From Clostridiales bacterium (GTDB lineage Bacteria > Bacillota > Clostridia > Christensenellales > Aristaeellaceae), in contig SVGJ01000008.1 in the NCBI GenBank assembly GCA_015056415.1, positions 1 to 64,000 of the forward strand: a DNA stretch of 64,000 nucleotides, read 5' to 3'. The translations under genes and the position numbers were made by a program. Shown piece after piece: positions 1 through 7,403 of this stretch. Below the pieces are notes generated by a model. The model did no database searches and was not told the DNA's origin. It saw only the letters and a program-made list of their open reading frames with translations. Within the stretch, counting starts at the first letter, position 1, and each line of letters starts with the position of its first letter.

Positions 1-287
1 CCAAGGTCATCGCCGAGCCCAGCGGCATGCTGCTAGGCCCCATGGGCAAGGAGCGCGTGGGCGACGTGAGCAACGTGGTCTTCGCCAATGGCGCCATCGC
101 CGATGAGGACGGCAAGATCTACATCTACTACGCCTCCTCCGACACCCGTATGCACGTGGCCGAGACCGACGTTGACCGCCTGTGCGACTACCTGCTGAAC
201 ACCCCCGCCGATCCCCTGCGCAGCCCCGATTGCGTCAAGCAGCGCTGCGAGCTGATCGAAAAGAATCTGAAATTCCTGGGGAGGTAA
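1..287 (+). CDS. GH130 mannosylglucose phosphorylase-type enzyme, C-terminal part
   Basis: The 5' end lies outside the window; the frame is open from base 3. The last about 95 residues carry the GH130 hallmark [20 protein letters not shown], preceded by [17 protein letters not shown]. These match the C-terminal blade of 4-O-beta-D-mannosyl-D-glucose phosphorylases and related mannoside phosphorylases, which split beta-mannosides with phosphate into mannose 1-phosphate in the cytoplasm. The stop lies four bases before the next gene, whose ribosome binding site (GGGGAGG) overlaps this gene's last codons, so the two are co-transcribed. The exact substrate (mannosylglucose or mannobiose and longer) cannot be settled from the tail alone. 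The family call is firm; the specificity is inference. Confidence 0.85.
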   Translation, partial: KVIAEPSGMLLGPMGKERVGDVSNVVFANGAIADEDGKIYIYYASSDTRMHVAETDVDRLCDYLLNTPADPLRSPDCVKQRCELIEKNLKFLGR

Positions 288-291
288 GCCT

Positions 292-1779
292 ATGCTGAAG
301 CTCGCGCCCCTTTTCGGCAACGGCGCTGTGCTGTGCCGGGGCAAGGAGATCCGCATCTTTGGCGAAGCCGATGAAGGCCGCACCGTCACCGTGACGCTGG
401 ATGGCGATACCGCCTCCTGCGTCGCCCGGGGCGGCCGCTTCCTGGCCCGTCTCGCTCCCCGCAGGGCCGCCACCGGCTGCACCCTCACCGTGACCGACGG
501 CGCCCAGACCATCACCTCCACCGACGTCGCCATTGGCGAGGTCTATCTGGCCGGCGGCCAGAGCAACATGGAGCTGGAGCTGCAGAACGCCGATGAGGGC
601 CAGCAGCTCATCCAGACCCACAACGATCCTGACCTGCGGTACTTCAACGTGCCCAAGAAGTCCGTCTGGAACGAGGACGCCCTCCGGGCCAACGCCTGGA
701 GCCACTGGGAGAAGGTCAGCCCCGGCAATGCGAAGGATATGTCCGCCGTGGCCTACTTCTTCGCCCGCAGGCTCCGCGAGAAACTGAACGTGCCCGTAGG
801 CGTCATCGATTGCTACTGGGGCGGCACCTCCATCACCTGCTGGATGGACGAGGAAGCCCTCGCCGCCACCGCCGAAGGCCGGCGCTACATGGAGGACTAT
901 GCCGCCCGGTCCGCCGGCAAAACCATGGCGCAGTGGCAGCAGGAAGAGGACGCCTTCCAGGCCGAGATGACTGTGTGGAACAACAAGGTCGCCGAGCTCA
1001 AGCGGGAAAACCCCGCCATCGAATGGCCGGAGATCAACGAAAAGGCCGGCCTGTGCCCGTGGCATCCGCCCGTGGGGCCCGGCTCGCCCTACCGCCCCGC
1101 CGGCCTCGCCCGCACCATGATGGAGCGGATCGTTCCCGCCACGCTCACCGGCGTGATCTTCTACCAGGGCGAGGAGGATTCCGGCCGCACCACCCGCTAC
1201 GACGTGCTGATGGATTCCCTCATCCGCACCTGGCGCGCCTGGTTCCGGGATGAGGAGCTGCCCTTCCTGTTTGTGCAGCTGCCCGTGTGGATCGCCGCCG
1301 GCGAGACCGATCCCCGTTCCTGGCCTGTGCTGCGTCACGCCCAGGAGCTGGCCTGGCGGCGCACCCGCCATACCGGCATGGCCTGCGTCATCGACTGCGG
1401 CGAGTTCGACAACATCCACCCCACCGACAAGCGCACCGTGGGCGAGCGTCTCTTTGAGCAGGCCCGCACGGTGGTCTACGGCGAGGTTGGTGAATGCTCC
1501 CCCCGGGCCGTGTGCAAGCATACCCAGGGCAACACTCTGGTGGTAAGTCTCACCGCGCCGGTGTCCGTCCGCGGCGAAGGGCCCGCCCGGTTCCTGGAGA
1601 TCGCCGGCGAGGATGGCGTGTACCACGAGGCAGACGCCTCCATTGAGGGCAATACCCTGCGCCTGACCTGCGACGCTGTGGCGAACCCCGTTGCCGTCCG
1701 CTACGCCCACTGGAACTGGTGCGTGGTGAACCTCTTTGGCGGAAACGGGCTCCCCCTGGCGCCCTTCATCCTGGAATAA
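292..1779 (+). CDS. SGNH carbohydrate acetylesterase (sialate O-acetylesterase family)
   Basis: The 495-residue protein has the block I motif AGGQSNMELE, with the catalytic Ser91 in GQSNM. A block III-like FYQGEED lies near residue 288, and the C-terminal catalytic pair Asp373/His376 is in DNIHPTDKR. This layout is typical of the sialate O-acetylesterase (SASA/DUF303) family, which removes O-acetyl groups from sugars. There is no signal peptide, so it should act in the cytoplasm. It is translationally close to a GH130 mannoside phosphorylase (4-base gap), so deacetylation of imported acetylated manno-oligosaccharides is the most likely job, not sialic acid. That substrate assignment rests on context only. 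A Rho-independent terminator follows directly. Confidence 0.8.
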   Translation: MLKLAPLFGNGAVLCRGKEIRIFGEADEGRTVTVTLDGDTASCVARGGRFLARLAPRRAATGCTLTVTDGAQTITSTDVAIGEVYLAGGQSNMELELQNADEGQQLIQTHNDPDLRYFNVPKKSVWNEDALRANAWSHWEKVSPGNAKDMSAVAYFFARRLREKLNVPVGVIDCYWGGTSITCWMDEEALAATAEGRRYMEDYAARSAGKTMAQWQQEEDAFQAEMTVWNNKVAELKRENPAIEWPEINEKAGLCPWHPPVGPGSPYRPAGLARTMMERIVPATLTGVIFYQGEEDSGRTTRYDVLMDSLIRTWRAWFRDEELPFLFVQLPVWIAAGETDPRSWPVLRHAQELAWRRTRHTGMACVIDCGEFDNIHPTDKRTVGERLFEQARTVVYGEVGECSPRAVCKHTQGNTLVVSLTAPVSVRGEGPARFLEIAGEDGVYHEADASIEGNTLRLTCDAVANPVAVRYAHWNWCVVNLFGGNGLPLAPFILE

Positions 1780-1785
1780 CGCATA

Positions 1786-1814
1786 AAAGACAAGGCTGTT
1801 CGCCTTGTCTTTTT
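1786..1814 (+). terminator. Rho-independent terminator after the GH130/esterase pair
   Basis: The inverted repeat AAGACAAGG / CCTTGTCTT with a CTGTTCG loop is followed by a T run, just after the esterase stop codon. Confidence 0.8.
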
Positions 1815-1862
1815 GCTTGCGCTGTGTTATCCTTTATCAGAACGAATGTTTCGTTTGGAGTG

Positions 1863-2282
1863 ATGCGCTTGCTGCTTTCAAAAATCTTTCCGTTGAATAC
1901 CTTCCCCGCCCACAAGTATGTGGTGACCTTTGCGCGCTACCGCGGCCAATGGCTGTTTTCCCGCCACCGCAGCCGCACCACCTGGGAAACCCAAGGCGGC
2001 CACATCGAGGAAGGCGAAACACCGCTGGACGCCGCCCGCCGGGAGCTCTATGAAGAAAGCGGCGCAACAGAATTCACCATCACCCCATTGTTCGATTATT
2101 GGGCCGGAAGCCGCACCGGCTGCGGCGTAGGCGTGGTCTTTCTGGCAGATATCACCGCCCTGGGGCCCATCCCGGAAGGCGAGATGGCCGAAGTTCACAC
2201 CTTTGATGATCTGCCGGAGGATCTCACCTATCCGGATATCACACCCTTTTTGTTTGCGGCCATTGCAAAAGGCTGTCCATAA
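1863..2282 (+). CDS. Nudix hydrolase
   Basis: The 139-residue protein has a complete Nudix box, G-x5-E-x7-REL-x-EE-x-G-A, covering GHIEEGE through RRELYEESGA at about residues 45-67. This binds Mg2+ and hydrolyses nucleoside diphosphates linked to another moiety. The start at 1863 is chosen because GGAG lies just upstream and the fold begins there; upstream in-frame ATGs run into the preceding gene and terminator. The C-terminal pattern fits small NUDIX proteins of Firmicutes such as 8-oxo-dGTPase-like enzymes, but substrate cannot be read from sequence. It stands alone between two terminators and is convergent with the MATE gene downstream. Confidence 0.85.
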   Translation: MRLLLSKIFPLNTFPAHKYVVTFARYRGQWLFSRHRSRTTWETQGGHIEEGETPLDAARRELYEESGATEFTITPLFDYWAGSRTGCGVGVVFLADITALGPIPEGEMAEVHTFDDLPEDLTYPDITPFLFAAIAKGCP

Positions 2283-2297
2283 CGGACAGCCTTTTTG
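2267..2297. terminator. Bidirectional terminator between Nudix and MATE genes
   Basis: The perfect stem AAAAGGCTGTCC / GGACAGCCTTTT with an ATAAC loop has A and T runs on both sides, so it can serve the convergent genes on both strands. Confidence 0.8.
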
Positions 2298-2298
2298 C

Positions 2299-3690
2299 TT
2301 ACGCCTTGTCCGGCATGGTTTTCAATCTCTTCAACACGCCGCGAACCACCAGCCACGCCAGCACAAAGGCAAAGGAGTCCGCCACGGGCTGGGCGCACTG
2401 GATGCCCAACAGGCCCAGCACATGGGGCAGGATCAGCAGCGCGGGGATCAGGAACAGACCCTGCCGGGCAACGGAGATCACCGTCGCGCTGAAGCCGTAC
2501 CCGATGGACTGGGTGAACATATTGCTCATCACGATGAAGCCCCACAGCGGCACGGTGATCAGCTGCAGCCGCAGCGCCAGGGTGCCGATGTTGATCACGT
2601 CACTATCGTTGCGGCGGAATACGGTAACGACGGGCTCGGCAAAGATCAGCGCCAGCACGCCCAGCACCACCAGGATGCAGGTGGTCACCTTCACGCAGTA
2701 CCAGAAGGCCTCCCGAACACGGGTATACCGCCCCGCGCCGTAAGAAAACGCGCACACCGGCTGGAAGCCCTGGCCGAAGCCGATCACCGAAGAATTGATA
2801 AACATCACGCAGCGTCCCACGATGGACATAGCCGCGATAGCCGCATCGCCATGCACGCCGGCGGTGATGTTCAGCAGAATGTTCGAAACGCTGGCAATGC
2901 CCTGCCGTCCCAGGGAGGGCAGGCCAGTGTAGAGGATCCTGCCGTACATCCGCAGCGTGGGCCTGAAGTTCTTCAGCCTGATGGAGATAGCGTCAGACCG
3001 GTGGTTGGTCATGTACAGCAGGATGCAGAAGCTGACCACCTGGCTGATGGCCGTGGCAACAGCCGCGCCGGCCGTCCCCATGCCGCAGCCGAAGATCAGG
3101 ATGGGATCCAGGATCATGTTCAGCACGCCGCCCACCACCATGCCGATCATGCCGTAGGTCGCCATGCCCTCAAAGCGCAGGAAGTTGTTCAACACAAAGG
3201 AGCACATCTGGAAGGGCGTGGCGTAGAAGATGTAGGTGGCGTAGTCCCTGGCATAGGGGGCGATGGTATCGGTAGCGCCAAGGAAGCGCACCAGCGGATC
3301 GATGCAGCTCAGGCCCAGCACGGCGATCACAATACCCACACCAAAGGCCGTGAAGAAGCCCACCGATACATACCTGCGGCCTTCTTCCTCCTGCCCGGCG
3401 CCCAGGCAGCGGCTCAGGTTGGCGCCGCTGCCCATGCCGATGGTGAAGGCAATCGCCTGGATGATCGACATGGCCGAAAAAATAACGCCCACCGCACCGG
3501 AGGCCGACGTGCCGATCTGGCTGACGAAGAAGGTATCCGCCATATTATAGATGGTGGTGATCAGCATGGTGAAGATGGTGGGGATGGCCAGGCGGGGGAT
3601 GGCCTTGTTCACAGGCTGATTGAGCAGCATATCATTGCGCTGCTCGCGGGAAACAGTTTTCACGATCAAGGACCTCGGTTCTTTTTTCAT
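2299..3690 (-). CDS. MATE family multidrug efflux transporter
   Basis: The protein of about 463 residues has twelve hydrophobic segments in two MatE halves. It begins with the family-typical stretch LAIPTIFTMLITTIYNMADT after a short basic lead. MATE proteins export cationic drugs or metabolites using Na+ or H+ gradients. The start at 3690 (MKKEPRSL) is the first plausible ATG; the alternative MLLNQPVNKA at 3630 matches the usual family N-terminus and cannot be excluded. The gene is monocistronic, ending at a bidirectional terminator. Substrate is unknown. A second, only distantly similar MATE gene lies at 7404-8741. Confidence 0.88.
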   Translation of the reverse strand: MKKEPRSLIVKTVSREQRNDMLLNQPVNKAIPRLAIPTIFTMLITTIYNMADTFFVSQIGTSASGAVGVIFSAMSIIQAIAFTIGMGSGANLSRCLGAGQEEEGRRYVSVGFFTAFGVGIVIAVLGLSCIDPLVRFLGATDTIAPYARDYATYIFYATPFQMCSFVLNNFLRFEGMATYGMIGMVVGGVLNMILDPILIFGCGMGTAGAAVATAISQVVSFCILLYMTNHRSDAISIRLKNFRPTLRMYGRILYTGLPSLGRQGIASVSNILLNITAGVHGDAAIAAMSIVGRCVMFINSSVIGFGQGFQPVCAFSYGAGRYTRVREAFWYCVKVTTCILVVLGVLALIFAEPVVTVFRRNDSDVINIGTLALRLQLITVPLWGFIVMSNMFTQSIGYGFSATVISVARQGLFLIPALLILPHVLGLLGIQCAQPVADSFAFVLAWLVVRGVLKRLKTMPDKA

Positions 3691-3731
3691 CCATAAGGGA
3701 TTCGACAGGCGGGAAGGTTTTCCCTGCATGC

Positions 3732-3757
3732 AAAAGGCCGGAGCTTTCGCCCCGGCC
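3732..3757 (-). terminator. Rho-independent terminator of the 3765-4250 gene
   Basis: On the minus strand GGCCGGGGC-GAAA-GCTCCGGCC is followed by TTTTG. The GAAA tetraloop and T run lie just downstream of the stop codon. Confidence 0.75.
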
Positions 3758-3764
3758 CAGCAGG

Positions 3765-4250
3765 TCATTCAATGTGAGCTACCGTTGTTCCCTTCAGCTG
3801 GTCGTCCAATTCATTCAGGCGGATCATATCGTCGTACATCTTCTCGTACAGGCGCAGGATCTGCTGGTTGGTGGTCTCGCGGCTCTGCACAATGCCGACA
3901 AGGGCATTTGCCTTGGCCTCTCCCATCACATTGCCGGGAGAATTCATCTCACCGCTGTCGCCATCGCCCATGGCTGCCAGGGATTCGCAAGCCGCGGTAA
4001 TATACCCCGTCTGGTTGATGATGTTGTTGATGCGCTGCAGGATATCCGCCACAGTAATATCGCCGAAGATTTTCATCGTATTGCTCATGTGTTTGTCCTC
4101 CATTTCATGTTCTGGCGGACACGCTAAGCAAATTCTGTTTTCGTTGACGAAGCGCGCCCGGCCATGTTTCACAAGACCTTTCGCCCGCTTAGGCCAGGTC
4201 GGTTCATACACGTTACCCGCTTCATCGACAACTTCAATGTTTTTTTCCAT
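3765..4250 (-). CDS. Conserved hypothetical protein with PKRAKGLVKHGRARFV N-terminus
   Basis: The protein is 161 residues and soluble. Residues 1-45 form a basic segment (EPTWPKRAKGLVKHGRARFV, then ICLACPPEH). I have seen such segments in uncharacterised clostridial proteins, where they begin with 'VVD..GNVYE'. The rest is helical and includes NNIINQTGYITAACE and a C-terminal helix rich in Met, Tyr and Leu. No catalytic motif is recognisable. The start at 4250 is preferred over 4259 because the GGGGG sequence is then nine bases upstream. It has its own promoter (4320-4348) and terminator, so it is a single-gene unit divergent from the lipoprotein gene. Function unknown. Confidence 0.7.
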   Translation of the reverse strand: MEKNIEVVDEAGNVYEPTWPKRAKGLVKHGRARFVNENRICLACPPEHEMEDKHMSNTMKIFGDITVADILQRINNIINQTGYITAACESLAAMGDGDSGEMNSPGNVMGEAKANALVGIVQSRETTNQQILRLYEKMYDDMIRLNELDDQLKGTTVAHIE

Positions 4251-4319
4251 GGGTGTCATCCCCCGTTGTCTTGCTGAACGCTGTTTTTTGCAATGGGTGC
4301 CGTCCCCCTGTTCCTGCTT

Positions 4320-4348
4320 ATCATAGCACAGGTGCGGGAAAATCGCAA
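4320..4348 (-). promoter_or_regulatory. Sigma-A type promoter of the 3765-4250 gene
   Basis: Minus-strand TTGCGA (-35), 17-bp spacer, TATGAT (-10), about 70 bases upstream of the start codon. Confidence 0.6.
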
Positions 4349-4413
4349 TCTTTTCCCACGCGATGCAATTTATTCCATGCCTGATTCGTCTGATATGGCA
4401 GGAGGAGATGCTG

Positions 4414-4914
4414 ATGAAGAGAATCATTTTGCTTGCAGCGCTCTCGCTGCTTGTCCTGACGCTGGCAGGCTGCGCCGCCCCGGAGGATCAGACTGGCGCA
4501 GCGGATCAGGCCGCCGCCACCGCCACCCGGGCCGCTATTCAGGAATACGATTTTGATCCGGCACAGGTAGGCACGCTGCAATCCGCCACGCTGACCTGGA
4601 CGCATGCATCCGACCGCAGCGTCATCCACACCGCCGCGCTGACCGACCCCAACAAGCTGCGCACGCTGGAGGGTATCCTCGCCGGGGCGAAGCAGGTGGA
4701 GAACGTCCCCATGTGCTTTGACGGGCCCGCAAAGCACGAGCTGACCCTGGTGCGGGCAGATGGTTCCGTCATGACGGTGCTGGTATCCCTGGACGAATGC
4801 GCCTACCTGCGGGAGGGCGATGTGTGCTTCAACTATGAGCGCGCCGCCACTCAGCTCACCGGCAAGGATAACAACACCGCCATTTATGATCTGTTTGACG
4901 CGGCAATACGATAA
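4414..4914 (+). CDS. Small secreted lipoprotein, unknown function
   Basis: The product is about 166 residues. It starts MKRIILLAALSLLVLTLAGC, a classical lipoprotein signal with lipobox LAGC and the lipidated Cys at residue 20, so it is anchored to the outer face of the cytoplasmic membrane. The mature part is Ala/Thr-rich at first and then a compact domain with DGSVMTVLVSLDE. I recognise no family. The start at 4414 is chosen because GGAGGA lies seven bases upstream; an in-frame ATG at 4408 would be too close. A strong terminator follows. It is divergent from the hypothetical gene at 3765-4250. Confidence 0.75.
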   Translation: MKRIILLAALSLLVLTLAGCAAPEDQTGAADQAAATATRAAIQEYDFDPAQVGTLQSATLTWTHASDRSVIHTAALTDPNKLRTLEGILAGAKQVENVPMCFDGPAKHELTLVRADGSVMTVLVSLDECAYLREGDVCFNYERAATQLTGKDNNTAIYDLFDAAIR

Positions 4915-4935
4915 CCGCAGTCCTCATTCACGCAA

Positions 4936-4975
4936 AAGCCCCGCAGTCGCATCGGACTGCGGGGCATTGCTTTTA
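4936..4975. terminator. Terminator between the lipoprotein and foldase genes
   Basis: The perfect 10-bp stem CCCCGCAGTC / GACTGCGGGG has an A run before and a T-rich stretch after. It serves the plus-strand lipoprotein gene and possibly the convergent foldase gene. Confidence 0.75.
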
Positions 4976-4988
4976 CATTGGATAAGGT

Positions 4989-6488
4989 TTACTCAACGGT
5001 AACGCCAACGGCTTCCAGAGCGGCCTTGGCATCATCGGAATAGGTCACCTCGGCCTCGGCGATCCAGGCATCCATGGTGGAGGTGAACAGCTCGCCTTCC
5101 TTCTCGCTCAGGGCAGCCTCGTGCAGGGCCAGCTGCACGTCGGCGGTGTATTCCACGGGGCCGGCGGGCACGTCGCGGGTGTACTGCACGATGTGCACGC
5201 CATAGCTGCCCACCACGGGCTCGGCGATGTCGCCCACGTTGTCCACAGAGAAAGCGGCCTGCACAAAGGCGGGATCCCAGATGATGGAATCCATATGCAC
5301 GCTGTAGCCCTCAGTCTTGGCGGGCTCCTGCTCCATGCCCGGGTCGGTGCCGTATTCCACGATCAGATCGGCGAAGGGCACGCCCTCGGCCAGCTTCCTG
5401 TTGATCTCGTCAATGGTGGGCTGCACAGAGGCGATCACAGCCTGATAAGCAGCGTCCACGTCGGCCTGGGTCGCGGGCAGCTCGGTGGCGGTGGCCACGT
5501 CAGTAGCGGTGGCGACGTCGGTAACGGTAGCCACGTCGGTAGCGGTAGCGGCATCGCCGGTCTCGGCAGCCTGCTCCTGCTCCTCCACTTCGGCAGCCAG
5601 GGCCTGATATTCGCCCAGCAGCGTCTCATCCACCTCCAGCAGGATGTGGGTCACGCCGCGGTATCCTTCGGGCACATAATAGACCTGCTGGCCGTAGTAC
5701 TGGGTCATGAACTCATACTGAGCCACATCTTCCTTGTAGGTAGCCTCGTCCTGCTTGACATACTCGTCAAAGGTAGCCTTGATCTCCTCGTCGGTCACTT
5801 CGGCGCCCTCGATCATGTAGGCCTCCACACGGTCCAGCTTGGCGGTGTTCAAGGCGTCCTCCAGCATGATGGCCTCGGTATAGCCCATGGCTTCCAGCAG
5901 GGCCAGCACGTTCACGCGGGCAGCGGCGGCTTCCTCCTCGGTAGACTCTTCAGTCAGGCCGCCGTAGTAGCTCACGTACATATCGACGATCTCGCTCCAG
6001 GAGGCAGCGTTCTCCTCCTCGATGGCCTTCTTCTCCTCCTCGGTGAACTGATCGAAGCCCAGCTCAACAGCCTTCTGCTCCATCAGCTCCAGCTGCACGG
6101 CGTATTCCACCGCGTAGGCGTTCACAGCAGTCGCAAAGGATTCATCGGTGGTGTCGTAGCCATACTGAGCATAGGTAGCCATCAGGTTGGTGGCGATCAG
6201 CTCCACCTCGTCACGGTTTACCTCCACGCCGTTGACGGTCAGCATCACCTCGGCAGCGGGCTCCTGCACGTCGGCGGTGGGTTCGGCGGTCTCGGCGGTG
6301 GGCTGGGGCACTTCGTCAGTGGTGGCGGGCTCGGCGGTGGGTTCGCTGGCGGGATCCAGCGTGACCACGGCGGGGATATCGCCAGAAACGGCCTGATCCT
6401 TGGCGCCATTGCCAAACAGCACGACTGCGGCAACGATCAGCGCAACAACCAGCACCGCGGCAACGATCCATTTCAGATGCTTGTTCAT
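4989..6488 (-). CDS. Parvulin-type peptidyl-prolyl isomerase / foldase (PrsA/SurA-like)
   Basis: The 499-residue protein has an N-terminal signal anchor (IVAAVLVVALIVAAVVLFG) and then a Pro/Thr/Glu-rich linker. An SurA-N-like helical region follows (about 80-260), then a rotamase core starting at GVTHILLEVDE. The core resumes after an insert as INRKLAEGVPFADLIVEYGTD and ends with VVGSYGVHIVQY. Such proteins help exported proteins fold outside the membrane. No lipobox is present, unlike classical PrsA, so it is probably membrane-tethered by the uncleaved anchor. The rotamase domain is split by about 70 residues including a six-residue TDVAT repeat. The start has GGAGGTACC upstream and a clear promoter. 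Confidence 0.8.
   Translation of the reverse strand: MNKHLKWIVAAVLVVALIVAAVVLFGNGAKDQAVSGDIPAVVTLDPASEPTAEPATTDEVPQPTAETAEPTADVQEPAAEVMLTVNGVEVNRDEVELIATNLMATYAQYGYDTTDESFATAVNAYAVEYAVQLELMEQKAVELGFDQFTEEEKKAIEEENAASWSEIVDMYVSYYGGLTEESTEEEAAAARVNVLALLEAMGYTEAIMLEDALNTAKLDRVEAYMIEGAEVTDEEIKATFDEYVKQDEATYKEDVAQYEFMTQYYGQQVYYVPEGYRGVTHILLEVDETLLGEYQALAAEVEEQEQAAETGDAATATDVATVTDVATATDVATATELPATQADVDAAYQAVIASVQPTIDEINRKLAEGVPFADLIVEYGTDPGMEQEPAKTEGYSVHMDSIIWDPAFVQAAFSVDNVGDIAEPVVGSYGVHIVQYTRDVPAGPVEYTADVQLALHEAALSEKEGELFTSTMDAWIAEAEVTYSDDAKAALEAVGVTVE
5488..5559 (-). repeat. 18-bp tandem repeats inside the foldase gene
   Basis: Four imperfect 18-bp units encode a repeated six-residue TDVAT(A/V) motif. 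The repeats lie in an insertion within the parvulin domain and are likely length-variable. Confidence 0.75.
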
Positions 6489-6536
6489 AAGGGTACCTCC
6501 TTCTTTTCAGCCGGCCCGGAGGCGCAGCCTTTGTCT

Positions 6537-6578
6537 ATTATGACACGATTTTGCCCATAACGCAACTGTGAATTCACA
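6537..6578 (-). promoter_or_regulatory. Foldase promoter with adjacent palindrome
   Basis: Minus strand: TTGCGT (6560-6565), 17-bp spacer, CATAAT (6537-6542). A perfect 12-bp palindrome TGTGAATTCACA (6567-6578) abuts the -35 on its upstream side and could be a regulator site. The promoter is seen directly; the operator role is inferred. Confidence 0.55.
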
Positions 6579-6615
6579 AAAGTTACACTCTGTTCATGTA
6601 GGCTTCACCCGCTCA

Positions 6616-7257
6616 TCACACAAGGCGGCGTCCGGCCAGAGTCAGCCTTTCCTGCAAGCGGAAGAGAAACTCCTTGTTGGTGGGTTTTCCCTTTTCAGGA
6701 TCCACCGAATGTCCGAAGAACCGCTCCAGCGCCGCCAGTTCTCCCCTGCTCCAGGTGGATTCCACCAGGGTGCGCAGGCTGCGCTCCACCGCCGCGGGCG
6801 TCATGCCGTGCCGCCGCGCCACCAGCGGATACAGCCTGCCCCGCAGATCCTCCAGCAGCGGCGGATGCACCACCGTCAGGGCCGCCATATCCGCCAGGAA
6901 GCCCCACGCCCGCAGCCGGGGCTCCACCGTCAGCGCCCGCAGCAACGCGCGGCTCAGGCAGGTGACCTGCTCCAGCCGCAGCAGCGCTCCCACGGGGAGC
7001 CCCTGCGGCAGTTCCTCCCCCGCCCGGGCCACCCAGGGCGCGGCCAGCGGCGGACGCTCCAGCAGCCGCTGCGCCAGCGACTCCGCCTCGGGGCAGGGGC
7101 AAAGCAGGCACACCTCGTGGTATGTCTCGCACAGAGCGCGATAGGCGTCCTCCGCCCGCAGGAACACCTGTCCCTGCCACTCCTCGCCCCGGTTTTCCAT
7201 TTCCGCCAGCCAGCGCCGCCCCTGCGCAGGGGTTAAGGCCAGGATCACACACCGCAT
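6616..7257 (-). CDS. Spo0A effector-domain protein without a recognisable receiver
   Basis: The product is 213 residues. The C-terminal about 100 residues match the Spo0A DNA-binding domain (Spo0A_C): GMTPAAVERSLRTLVESTWS, then RFFGHSV and KGKPTNKEFL, the last being the most conserved Spo0A_C signature. The N-terminal half starts MRCVILALTPAQ and shows none of the acidic pocket or phosphoacceptor Asp of a Spo0A receiver. It therefore does not look phosphorylatable. The start at 7257 has AGAGGAGG eight bases upstream. It lies divergent from a MATE gene. Spo0A itself would be about 260 residues with a receiver, so this is a paralogue and not the master regulator. Target sites are unknown. Confidence 0.8.
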   Translation of the reverse strand: MRCVILALTPAQGRRWLAEMENRGEEWQGQVFLRAEDAYRALCETYHEVCLLCPCPEAESLAQRLLERPPLAAPWVARAGEELPQGLPVGALLRLEQVTCLSRALLRALTVEPRLRAWGFLADMAALTVVHPPLLEDLRGRLYPLVARRHGMTPAAVERSLRTLVESTWSRGELAALERFFGHSVDPEKGKPTNKEFLFRLQERLTLAGRRLV

Positions 7258-7340
7258 ACGCCGCCTCCTCTGTATCAGCAAGGGATTCGCCGCGGCCCGC
7301 CGCCTGCCCTTTGGCGGAATCTGTCTTCCTTTGCCGAGTC

Positions 7341-7369
7341 TTGCCAAGCGGGGGATTATTTGCTACAAT
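7341..7369 (+). promoter_or_regulatory. Sigma-A promoter of the second MATE gene
   Basis: TTGCCA (-35), 17-bp spacer, TACAAT (-10), 34 bases before the start codon. Confidence 0.65.
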
Positions 7370-7403
7370 TTTCCCTGTGCTTTCACTCAACAGGAGGAAT
7401 ACC

